NCBI GenBank assembly: GCA_963070105.1
Contig: OY718806.1
Coordinates: forward strand, 5,229,865-5,293,864
Source of the DNA: Litomosoides sigmodontis
Lineage: Eukaryota; Nematoda; Chromadorea; Rhabditida; Onchocercidae
DNA: 64,000 nt
Direction: 5' to 3'
Shown in pieces: positions 26,712 to 46,244 of the stretch. The notes beneath the pieces were generated by a model that saw only the letters and a list, made by a program, of their open reading frames with translations, did not search any database and was not told where the DNA came from. A program made the position numbers and the translations under genes. Each line of letters opens with the position of its first letter. Within the stretch, counting starts at the first letter, position 1.

Positions 26712-29700
26712 ACTGCTACTCGTGCTTCTCTCCTCCTACCACTTTAGCTGAGTATCACGCAGAACGGACATCCATGTTACTATCTATCATCCTTACCGAT
26801 CATCCTCCAAATGGCATAACTCAGTAGCACTCTCACTTCCCAACAATAACCACAAATATTTTGAGGCTTGTGGTAGATTTCACAATCTTTTTTTGTCGCT
26901 CCTTACGTGAAAACTATTTCAAAAACAAGACTGCGCACATTTTTCCTCACTCAAAACATATTATTATGCAATTTATCAACACGTAACTCCTTGTTTCTTG
27001 ATGTTTAGGATGGACTACAACTCTAACAAGCTATCGTTTTTATTGTTTGCTTCCTTCTCTAGCGGATAATGAATGCAGAGTTCAGCGGTGATTTCATTAC
27101 ACGTAAAATCATGCACTAATCATGACGTGGTTAGTATTTACGATTTTCAATACAATATTTTGACAACCGAAAAATTCACTGCAATTCCTCCTCCGCTACT
27201 TTTTTTTTTTACATTTAAATCAGTTTGAACCTTTTCGAGAAATTTTTCATCCAGTCAATTGCTGTCGATTAACTGCACCTTTGAATATGTTGTGCCAAAG
27301 CTATATTACGCAAGATGGCGTTTAATCCACTGACAATTGTTGCTTATGGTAATTGTAAACACTATACGGCGGTGGATATATTCAATTATATGTCTTCATC
27401 AGCTGTTTTCTCAGCAACATCTTAATTAGGCTTGTTAGTGACACTCAATCTGTTGGTAATTTGAGACAGCATATTAGATATTCAGACTAAGTTCTACTTA
27501 TAATATCAGTATCATGGTTTTAGTAACCTGACATACTCCTGGTTTCCTTAGTCTTGGTCTTTTTTTCCGATAAATAGGAAAATCAAAAAAAAAACTTGTT
27601 TGAAAATGTTGCATTGATGAAAAACTGCGGACATCATGAAATAATATTTGTCGCCTCTTATCTCACTGCAGTCGTTCAGGAAATTTTGCACAGATTCGTT
27701 GCTGTTTTTAAACTTTTCGTAAAATATTTAAGTTCTTAATAAAAATCTCAAATGTGGGAAGTATCTCTCTTAATGTTAGTTTGATTACATCCAAGAAAGA
27801 AAGATTTTAATTTCTTGTCTTCTTGATTACAATGTTGAAGTGCGGGGGCAACTGATGTAAAATGTTATAATATCTGTACCTTGAAGGGAGAGAACCTTGA
27901 AGCACTTACTTGAATGATATGTTAAGAAATGAACAGCACTTTTATCATGCGCTTCTTTCGACAGTTTCATGTGCTATACTACTGTATAGGACAAGTTATC
28001 CATTGAAGGAATTCGAATTCAAGTTAATATATTTTGACACGAAATATCAAAACGAATTGCTGTAATGATTTGTAGTATTTATTGTTCGATTTGTTCTTGA
28101 TTGTTCCTTTATTTTCCTTTTGATTTTTCATTATGAATCAGAGCGTCCAGGTTGGCAGACCCCAATATGTAAATACTCCTCATACCCCTCCTTCTTCGTC
28201 CGTTATTTTGTAACGAGTTTTGTTTGTTTTCTCTAAAATGATGCATGATTTTTTTTATTGAAAGCCAGTGTAACTTATATCCATTTCCTACGCGGAATTG
28301 TTTTACCAGAATGTACGTCATATTTTCGATCTTCACTTTTGAAAATTTCTATGTAAGTTTATTTCAATTATTTGTGCTTATTTTGAAATTATTTTAAAAT
28401 TTGTTGCATTTTCTTTTTTTTTTAGTAGGGAAGAAAAGAGTGGAGAAGAAGTGATAGTAGAATGAATAAAGATACGAAGAGGACGACAGTTCAATCTAAT
28501 TTTCGCTTCAGATTGCGTTAGTTTTAAGGTGGTACCTGCGATGGCCACTTAGGTTTATGCATTTATCACTTGAGTGCAAACGGAAAAACTGTTTTGGAAA
28601 CACATTGTGTCATTGTTATTGTTCTCATTCTTATTCTCTTTACTGTCCTGAAAGTAGCGTTTATTTTAAAAATTCCATATTCTCTGCTTGCTGATCTATT
28701 ACTACCTTAATTCTGTTATCAAAAAACTGAAATAGAACTGCTGTGGCGAGTTTCTGGTAGCGGCGACCGATTTCTCTGCAAGCGATATTAGCTGAGTGCG
28801 AGTTGCTAAAGTATGCTACGACATGTGTAACTCATCGTTGGTGATAAGTTGTGAAGGAATGTCGTTGTTATCATCATTATCACACACTCAACTTCAACTA
28901 TTAGAGTTGTCATCATCAACAAGGGTCGTTGATTGTTTCAGCATTAGCAGTACTAGCAGTGCTACCACCATCATCCATTGGTGGTTGCCTGGCTCAAATA
29001 GACAGTGCAGCACCTAGCGGCTCCACTGATTGCTCATTGGCTGCTATTCGATACACATCTTGCTCCTCCATACTTGTTGATACCAGCTACTTCTCTCCCA
29101 CCCCTGCTTATTCGCATCCTTCTAGTCCATTTACTGCGGACGCGTTGGCTTACGCTTACGGTAGCATCTCATCATTCCAATTAGCTTAATCGCTGCGCTC
29201 CCTATTCCTAGCAGCACTGATAACGTTAATTATTTTCTTACTATCTACGATGTGATACTCTTGCCTCTAATGCAGTTCATTTCTTAAGTTGAAATTTAAT
29301 TGCTTTTTTTTGCGAGAAATCAAATTAGATATTTTGCAGTAATTTCCTTTCAAATTTTAGCGCATTTGGAAATGAACTTGCAGAAAGTACCTAAGTTTGC
29401 TTATAGTTTTTTTTTTGTAAGGATATTGTTCATCTGGGAGATAGTGTTCTAGCAATTCTCATGATTCCAATTTGTCACACATTTATATTTTACTTTCTAT
29501 TGGAAAAACTTAAAAATGAGACGAAAAAGCAGAAAGAGGAAAACATTTTCTGAGGAGAGCAACCTGTCGATAATGCTTTTTTTTTTTACTTTTACTGATT
29601 GCTTATTATTACTTCTACCTATGATGTGAGTAACGTAACTAGTATTAAAACTTGTTGAAGAAATCCGGAATTATTTCGCGATTTGATCTGGCTATGAAAA

Positions 29701-30572
29701 AGAGAAAGAATAAAGAAGTGACTTATAAGGAGATAGTAGTTACAAATGTAAATACCGAGGAAAGCTTCACTGTGTGAAGAGAGAGCTATTTCAATTTTGC
29801 TCTCGTCCTTTCTCTCTTTATCATATCCCTCCAGTACACATGTTTCGCTTATGAAAGCGAATAAAAAACTTGTTTTTAATCGGAAGTGGAAACAATTAGC
29901 TCAACAATGCTTACCTGCTTTCTTTTTCATCATCATCATCGTCATCACCTTTTGACAGCTTTCACTTCCTTCTTTTCCCTTTCTCGCTCACATTGATGAA
30001 GTGCTAATTAGATGTTTACTGTCTCAAAGTTTACAAAACATTCCTATTTATTTATTATTGAATTGCTCTTTGTTAGCTTATCTTTTAACATCCCATCCTT
30101 CATTTCATTCTATAATTCAATAGCAGACTATTACTTAAAGCACTACATAAATGATTAATTTAAAGTAGGTGATTGTTATTATGCGGATTGGAATTTATCA
30201 ATGCATAGTGGTAGTGGTACGTGCCTGATATCACCGTTAATAATTTACAGTAGCTGTAAAATATGTTTTGCATTATATTGAAGTTTAGATGAAAAGGAGA
30301 AGAACAGGGAAAAGTATAGCTTGATAGTTAGGTAGCTGCCACGTTGTAGGGAAGTAGCAGAGTTGTGAACTCGTTTCCTGACAAATAGCATGTGATAGCT
30401 CATTAACCACTGAAGCACGCAACACATTCACATACACATACACATCAACTGTAAGTTGTGTATATAAAAACAATAGTTAGTGCTATTGCTGAAGCATGTT
30501 GTTGCACACTGCTACCTTTTCTACTTTTACTGCTTCAGTTAGTGAAGTGGTATTAAGGGTACAATTGCAATT

Positions 30573-30600
30573 GCAGCTACAGCTACAGCTACAGTTGCAG
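30573..30600. repeat. (CAGCTA)n hexanucleotide repeat
   Basis: Four to five copies of a CAGCTA/CAGTTG unit. Confidence 0.8.
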
Positions 30601-33600
30601 TATAATTATATGGTTATAGTTAGCTATAGTTATAAACTAGTTGCATGACAATGAGTAAAATTGATTTGATAGATACGCTCAACTGAGACGAGAAGAGTTG
30701 GAAGTTGAAGTTGAAATGATCGATCAATCAATCGTGAGTAGATGCTGGAAAGAGGAAAAAAAAGCCTCCCGCTTGTCTTACCTACCCTCTTCTCCCTTTG
30801 CCATTTCTATCTTCCTTCCGTTAACGCATTGAGTGCTACGCGTCATTAGCCTCCGTGTTCCTCATGCTCCTGCTCGATTTGTCGTTTTAAAAACTAAGGT
30901 ATCACACACTCACTCATTGAATTATATCTTACTGTCTTACCTTTCCGCTTGTAGTTGGTTAAAAGTTGCTCCCATTTCCTCATGTCATTAACGAATAAAA
31001 AATGATTGCTAGAACAGGCTGTTTTAAAAATCTTGACATAATTCACTTTCAAAACTCATTTTAAAATTTGATTTGGCGCTATTTTTGGTTAGTTAACCCC
31101 CTGCAAGTATAATATATTCATCTATTCTACCAAATTGTCTTATTAGTCGACTTTTAATATTGGATTTCTTAAATTTTGCGTTACAGTTATTTTTTTCACT
31201 CCGAAATAACTCCATTTTTTACTGGGATAGCATATTTATTTAACATTCTTTAATTTCAGTAATTTGTTACTATTTCAAACTTTTTATATTAGTTCCAGCT
31301 CTTCATCCTCTATTTTATTGAAAGAAGAATGCCAACAAAATGTAAGAAATGAGAACTTTTTGAAATAGCATTGTAGGAAGAACCCTTAACTGATTCAGAA
31401 CAAGCAAGTGAATATGAATAGCCGTCAAGACAATAAGAGATAATTATATACCGTGAAGTTATTGCTTTCTATTACTATAACTCATGTGTCATACTATCCT
31501 TTTTTCCAAATACTTTTAACTGGTTTTATCTTTGTTTCCAGTAGCATCAGCAGCATAGATAAATGCTTCAAGAAAATAACATACAAGTATGATTATTTTG
31601 CGGTACCTAATATTTTAGTATTACCGCAAGTTGCTGTGGTTCAAGTGATAAGTCTAATAACGTGAGGTATAATCATTAACACGTGCGTGTTGTTTTAACC
31701 TCCTACTTTACTATAAGAAACTGAAGAAATAAAAGAAAATATTAACAAATATTTCGAAGGATCGAAGTTAAAATAGTACAAGTGATTTTGGATGCCTTAA
31801 TTCAATCTCATCAAGTATATGAGGCGATCTTTTTATTGCTTATTATTATAGCAGTTGGATTACAACCTTTGATATTGCCTACAATTAACCTGTGATAGAC
31901 TTACTTGTCAGCTCCTCAGTACCATTAATAAAAGCGGCACTCATTTCTGAGAACAAATTTTTTATTTCTATTGGTTAAATTACATCTTAACAGCCATATC
32001 TCTTTCTCTTTATCTTCTCGCCACATTAAGATTAGTTTTATCTAGTAACAAACTAAGTGATCAATTCAATAACGCTTCCTTTTATTACTTTTTACGGCAT
32101 GTTGCAACGTCATTGATTGAATACTTTATAAAAATCTCTTATAAAACTATTTGAAATTAGAATTCAAAAGTGTTAACATTTGGTGATTTGGATTTTATTT
32201 TCATATTTCAATTATAGAATCATTTCTTCCTAATGTGTATTTATTTCTTCATCTCTAAACACACTCCACACCTTAAATTGTTGGCAAGATTTTAAACAGG
32301 GTTAATTCAAAAATTTTTGAAAATTGAGACATACCATTAGTAAATTGTTAAAAACAATATTCTGAATGCTGGCACTGTTCCTGTCTAAAGACATTCCAAA
32401 AACTCAATAAGTGGTGTATATGCGATATAAGTGAGTCTTAGTTACAGAAAGATATTGTTCTACAGAAGCAAAAAGGAAGATAGAATTAAGTTCATTACTC
32501 CCTGGTAATACAGTATATGATGGAATGGGTGAATGAACAGATAAAAAATGAATACTTATACTTTTTTATCTGATTCTACGACTACTCCATCAGTTTGATA
32601 TAGTTGCACATGAATTATTGGGCGTTAAGTTCTGCTTATAGTAATAGTATTGCAGCTTAAATGGAATATTATTCGGTATGCTCTACCGAAATCTCTCTTC
32701 ACATTGGTCACTTTCTAAGAGTAAGCTACTACTTGCAAATCATTCGGTTCTCACCAGTCCTTTTCTCTTCCTTCTTTTGTTACCTTTAATTTTGTAATTT
32801 TGAACATTTTAATGACTAAATTAGAAATTGTTATTAAAGCTGATTCAAAAGCTTCATCAAAAAAGTAGAATGAGAGTTGCAAAGAGGGAAGAGAGCATTT
32901 GTAATTTCTTATTATTTAGTTCCACTTTCCAAATAAGTAGATGGTGAGGTCAGTGGCTTTTCCAAAGACAGATCCTTTTTATATGGCAGCAATATAGTTT
33001 TTTCTTTCAGAAATATAAGAGATAAAGGGATAGTGGGAAGGTTAATGAAGTCAGTCAAAATTATTTTATGCTTTCATGTGTACTGTTGGAAGATAGGATA
33101 AGAACATGAAGCAGTCGAGACTCCGTCCTGGTACTGATGCTATCGGAGATTAGCCAAATAAGAAGGGTACAACATACTGCTAGGGATATGAAGTGACACT
33201 ATTCATGGTAAAGGTCATCGATGCATACCTTCTCCTTCTCCCTGCAAGCATTTCAACCTCGGTAATTTGTGACGCTATTATTTCCCTTCAGTGTATTCAA
33301 GTCAACATTGCGAGGGTCTGACCTATCATTTAATTAACCGTTTCTTTACCATTTTCTTCCCATGAATGGATACAATGCAATGGCGAAAAGCATGATAGAA
33401 ATGCACCCAGCATTTGATTAATCAACCAATCCATCTCTTATCTGCTACTGCAAAAAGTGGACTATCATTAGTTGTGGCTAATTGTTTCAGTATCGCTTTA
33501 TAATGAACACTTTATCTTGAGACGTAAATCACCCTTGAACTCTTTCTTGTGATTTGGCTTTAGCAATGCTCGACTGTGGTGCAGTATGCGTCGTTTTTTA

Positions 33601-33787
33601 GTTTAATGGCAGGCTCAAACGAAATTTCTTTTCAGGTAGGCGAAAATAAATCATACGCTACAAAGAATTTCAACGAGTCAAAGTTGCATTTTTACCATTG
33701 CTGCTATAAATTTTTTGCAGCTTTTCTGAAATCCGCTTGTTCATAATATTTCCAGTGTTTTTATTAAGTAGAAGGAAACACACCAAA

Positions 33788-40878
<7,091 letters not shown>

Positions 40879-43800
40879 GCGATGAACGATACTGGAGGTC
40901 TTACCAATCAGTTCATTAACAGTACATGTAAATTTTTTTCTTACAAGTATTATTGATCAAATTACGTGACCTCACCGAAGCAAAGCAAAGTGGAGAGGGA
41001 TAACTAGCAGGTTTGCTTGTTAAATTTCTCTAAATGACAACTGAGAGTTTAAACTATAATCGCTTTGCTCTGCTTATATTCTGTATGATTTAGCAGCACT
41101 GCTGATTCGTTTTCATCATATTCACAATTTGTACGCTGTTATATGCATACGAAAAACTTCATCATTTCTCTTATTTTTTGCTAATTGTTTGGTCTACACT
41201 AAATTTTGGTAAACTCGACGATTACATGCCTTAGAAACATTTGGTAATTTCCCTGCCTTCATTATTTAAAATTAGGATTCGTTTACAACTTTCAAGATCA
41301 GTACTGCTCACCCTGAATAGACCCACCACACTTACTTGGGATACATTTCATAGTCAAAGAAAAAATCCATTAGATTCAACTATATTATTCAATAACTAGG
41401 CACATTTAGTCCCTCTCTTCCATTATCTACATTCTTAAAAGCAACACATATAGCAATTGGAATACATACCGGTTAAAAAGTACCGCGTGACTTTTGCCAC
41501 CGATTTAAAATTTTGCTACTGAAAAGATTAAAAATTGCACTGTTTTCATTCCTTTCATTCTTCATTATCAGAATGTTCTCGTAGAGATGAACTTATATGG
41601 AGCAGTGCAATAGAAAGTGGTCGTATTCAGTGGTAATGATGAGTACACGATAAGAGAAATAATTATCGTGTATATTACAAACTATGTGCTTTTTGGGGAA
41701 CACAGAAATTTGTTTCAATACCATACTTTTCATTGTGATTTGAACGTAAACTCTGCCTTCATTTTGTCCTGAGTTTGAAATTTTATGATGCTATTTTCAT
41801 TTTGATATGTTTACATTTGTGCTAATAAGAAATGTTCAGGTTCATAAGTTATATTGCATTTTTAAAAATATTTTTTGGTATATTTTGCAAATTCATTTTC
41901 TTTCATGTAACTTTTCTTTAAAGATGTTAACGTTGACTTTTTCATAGCAAGGATATCTTTTTACGAAACAAGGCAACTTCCATTTCATGTCACATCATTG
42001 TACTTTCACACTGTCGAGTAATACGCTGAAAATCAGTTGTGAACAGTGAGCCAAATCCATCAACAGCCTCACATTCACAGCTGTATTGTGAAAATTGGTC
42101 AAAAACTTACACAGTCATACCAAAGACTCTTGTTAAATTATGCGTTAGCAGAACTGAAATGACATGTACTTCAGGTATAAATAGTGAACACGTTTCTATT
42201 CGGGATGGGCTATTCACTGATATATATATATATATATATAAATTTTTACTCACATAGGACAGTACTGTTCCGATACGCGTCTTCTTTTGTTGCTGCATTC
42301 GCAGTTTTTCAAGTTTCTTAACATTAATTTTTTGACACTTCTAATGAAATGACCAAGGTACATTAATTTGCAAGGGTGAATAGGCGAATGGAAGAACCCT
42401 TTCATCACGGTTTGCAATGGAAGGCAATCATGGAAGAGCACTATCAGAGCAACTTTACCAGACCAGAATAAGTGCGGTATTATCTTGTAAAAGCCAGAAT
42501 TCTTATCGACGCGATACAGCTGGAGCAGATATTGTGAGAACTGTCATGAGAAAAAAAAACTATAAACAAAAACTATCGTAATGAAAAGAGGAAGTGGAGG
42601 ATGTCCAATACAACCTTTCAGAACTGTGCAGACAGTGCAACAGCTCTCCTCTGTAGTTGAGTGCAACTATCAATTAAAAAAAAAAATAAACTTCAACGGG
42701 CATGATACGTCAACAATTTTAAGGGTAGATGTCATGCATTGCTAGGGAGCATTCGACAGGTAGACAAGTAGGAAAAAAGTCGTTCGATAAATCCTCCAGG
42801 TGACATACTTACGTGACGAGAACATAAGTTTCAAGACAAGACTGACTATAGAAGTGAGGGATTGGAGAAAATCTCGAACTGAAAAAAAGGCAGGGCAAAC
42901 TTTTGATCTGTTTCAGAGATCCATGAGTTTTAGACGTTGATTTTAGAGCCAAGTAACCATAACCTGATCACCGGTTGCTATGAAATCCGGTAAACGATCT
43001 ACTGTTTCTCCTTCGCTCTTAACATCAAGGAAAAGACTAATTCTCATTATTCCGGTATTTTTATGGATTATTTCCTTTCAATCTCTTCCTCGTTTTAGTT
43101 TATCAATCAAACAGTTTGCTCCAATAGAATTCGCTTATTAAAAGCTCAGCTATTCTGTTCAGTAATGTAAATTTCGTTATCCTCTGGAAAAGATATCAAT
43201 CGTTAGCACTGTCTGCTTATTTTTTTCATTATGTTTTTCCGAAATAGTTTTCAAGACCTATTGCTTCCTTATAAATACCGCAAAAAATCTAATTTTTAGA
43301 CCGAGTGTTTAGACTCTACCTGAAATAGATAAAAAGCACATGAATTGTAAGAATCCAGTAGTCTAGAAATCTCAACTTTCATCGACCGTTTCGCAACACT
43401 TAATGGTGGAACTTAGAAGTAGTGAATTTATCAAATGATAAATGCCACTAAAATGAATTGCAGAAATGCTAATTGCAAGAACTTACAAAGGAGATGATAA
43501 AAAGAAATCGGTTCAGAAACAGTAAATAGTGAACAAGCAATCCAGAGGGACGGTCTACTACTATCAATACATCGCCAACAATTAAACTAATGGCAGATGC
43601 ATCCCGCGAAGCTCAACAGAAACACTGTGAAAAAACGAAAAGAGCAAAATGATCACTGTGCATTTCTTCCATTTCTCAACCGCATCATCCTCCTCCGCCT
43701 GCCCTTCTTTCCAAAGTACTTAAGTCCGATAGCTCCTCTCCTCTTTTCAGGCACTAGCGTTTAGGGATTGAGATCTGACTGCAGCAAGCATGGAGTGCGC

Positions 43801-46222
43801 TACAATCAAGAGATCAGCAGTAAAAGTAATGCTGTTAGCTAAACATTACAAACCACAACAGCAACTTTGCCTCACTCGATTGTTGACACTGAACAGTGAG
43901 TGGTCTTTGAGCTACGATTTGCTGCAAAAAAAAGAAAACGGAGTGGGAGATTAAGAAAATTTGGATACTGGTAAGCCGACAAAATTTCATCTCACCGCCA
44001 TCTTCTCGCCTCGCGGTGCGGGAATGGTATAATCAGTGAAACGTATGCATTTTCCTTCACATCACTCAGCCGAATCAAACACTCATCGAGGTAGACATTT
44101 CATCAGATTCAGATTTTCACGCAACTCTACCAGTTGACGATTCGCACAACTCCTGCTTCTCACTAACCTATCTTACATAAAAGTTCAAAGTAATTTTTTC
44201 TCGAAATCTCTTCCGTAAGTTGAGCAGTATAATAAGACTGCAGTATAATAAGAAGCACCAATTAAAGATAATTGCAGTTTAAAATTTATAAGTTAGATGA
44301 GGAAGGCAGGATCTGGTCTATTTTGAGAAGATGACATTCATTGATGCAATGCTCCAAAGGACAGCACTGTGAACAATGTATATTTGAAAGATTTGTGACT
44401 TTTCGTCTATACCGATGAATCTAAAAGCTTTACAGAATGCCACATGTACGCGTCCCATCACGTGGTTTGTTTCCAAAATGAAAAGAATGCAGCCGTGAAG
44501 AGCAGTGAGCAACGCAAAGAAATAACGAGAAGGGAAGAGTATAATCAACTAGGATTTCCATATTTTCTGATCAACTTTCCGCTATGCATGGAATGCTCAT
44601 TCCTCAGCACTTCAAAACTTCAGGTAGCAACCAGAAAATGAGGCTCCAGCAAAAACGTAAATGAAAGGTAGGTGCTGAACAAGCACATATTGACAGTCAT
44701 TTTATCACTTATAAATAACTGAAATTTAACAGTTAATTCTCAGGTTTTCAATGAAATATCATCTAAATGCTACATAACTGTTTGTGGAAAGTGCGAAACT
44801 TCACCTCATCCCCGCGGCAGACCACGAAAATGAATCATATGACACACGCAATAACCTCAAATCTTTTCTCCTCAACCTCTCACCTGCCAAACTACTAGCC
44901 ACTGCCCTGACAGGGGAAAGAGCCGGGGGACGGCATTTTCATTGTGGTCCTGTTGCGGTCTATTCTGCATTTCTGTATGGAGTCGATTTGGCTAGGGCTC
45001 GGCGAATGTTTGTCTGGTGCTGGGCTGAGAGGGGCGTTCGGAGCTGTTGAAGAGATGGGCTGCTGGAATTCCTGGAAGGCGAAGGGGAAGGGGGAGAAGG
45101 CTAGAAAGGGAGCAATTCTGTGTTGTACTTTATGCTGAAGTGCCAATTCTTGGCTTTTTTCCTCCGCTCGGCTAATCTAAGACTATTATTTACGGGTCTC
45201 TCCCAGCGGATATACAGGAGCGCAGCCGCAGTGGCGTGTACAGGCAGGCCAGCAATCCTCCAATACTATATTCCTTTACCAAATGCTCTCCTTTTTACTC
45301 CTTTCCTGCTGCTACGCTTTACATGTTCATCAGGCCCTTTTGGTGAAGTTACCAGAGAACTGTTATGGAAAGGTGAACGAAAAAATAGGGGGAAAGTCTT
45401 ATAACAGCGAAAGCTGCAATCTTACCCCTTCGCGCATTACCGTCATGGTCATCCAATGATACGTCACTAACGCCGAACGTAAGAGAAGCAAGCTGCTGGC
45501 TGGTGCTAAAATACACTAGTATATTTTAATGCATCGCTAACAATTATCTCATAAACCGTATTAGGAAACGGTTATTTTTCTGCATTTTCAGTTCTGAAAA
45601 ATTTTATATGTTAGTTTAGAAGAAGTTGGAAATACACTGTTTGAAGCATTAACATAGTGAAATAGAATGATCGATATCGTCTGCTTGTTCAGTTTGTTAC
45701 TTCGAAGTGCTGACTTCAGGAATATTAATCATTACAGTGTCCAGACTGATAAGCTGAAAAAGGAATCAAATATTGAGCTTCGACATATGGAACTCCCGAA
45801 TGGGGACATTTGGAATTGGGTTTAGGAATACGCATCACTGAAGTTAGCCCCAGTCTCGAAGATGAAAACTGACACAAGGACATCACTGCATTCTGCAATA
45901 TGTTGCACTGCCTGGCGCTAATAAGTTGCTGTTACATCCACTGCAGGCCATCGACAAAAAACCTATTAAAAGGAGGAGCTATACAAGTGAAGTACAGAAA
46001 ATGACTCTCCTAATTATCTCACTTTCCGTTAACTCGTTCGAGCACCTAATATTGCTTAAACAATGCGACATAATTTTACAATACATGTGATATTATTTCC
46101 TATATGTATACGTTAGGTCATGGGGATTGATTACTTATAATTTTGTGTTCCTTGTTTTTTGTATTCTCACGTTTTTTTTCAGAAACTGTAGGAGCCATTG
46201 ATCGCCAAGTGAAAGCGATTGC
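40879..46222. other. Intergenic region between zinc-finger and Neuralized genes
   Basis: No exon was recognised. A CG-richer stretch at about 44.8-45.5 kb, upstream of the first Neuralized exon, is a possible promoter region. A short (TA)n tract lies at 42219-42241. Open frames here (for example 45120-45404 and 44784-45050) show no motif. Confidence 0.45.
42219..42241. repeat. Short (TA)n microsatellite
   Basis: About 20 bp of TA dinucleotides. Confidence 0.9.
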
Positions 46223-46244
46223 ATGGGGAATAATCTTAGAGGAG
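46183..46244 (+). other. Neuralized first exon A: predicted N-myristoylation start
   Basis: A strong pyrimidine-tract acceptor (ends 46182) precedes a 62-base exon whose coding part reads MGNNLRG and stops in phase 1 at a GTTAGT donor. Gly2 after Met1, with Asn3-Asn4, fits an N-myristoyl signal, and mammalian NEURL1 also begins MGNN. It joins in frame to the exon at 50665 but not to the exon at 48998, where the frame would hit a stop. Confidence 0.75.

Larger units (their letters stand above)
14070..33787. other. ~19.7 kb non-coding block between divergent gene starts
   Basis: I found no exon chain on either strand with conserved motifs. The block is a mosaic of AT-rich sequence, pyrimidine-rich stretches (for example 18.3 kb, 22.0-23.1 kb, 25.2 kb), trinucleotide-rich patches (14.3, 20.2, 26.7, 28.9 kb) and microsatellites listed separately. 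Open frames here have low-complexity or random translations. It lies 5' of both the minus-strand Ly6-like gene and the plus-strand zinc-finger gene, so it may hold distal regulatory elements, 5' untranslated exons or a non-coding transcript. None of these can be shown from sequence alone. Confidence 0.5.

Noticed and set aside
26279..26712. Several open frames of 65-123 codons on both strands rich in His/Tyr/Ile/Met
   Set aside because: They are frame artefacts of the TATG/CATG/CTA repeat; they occur on both strands and have no non-repetitive core.
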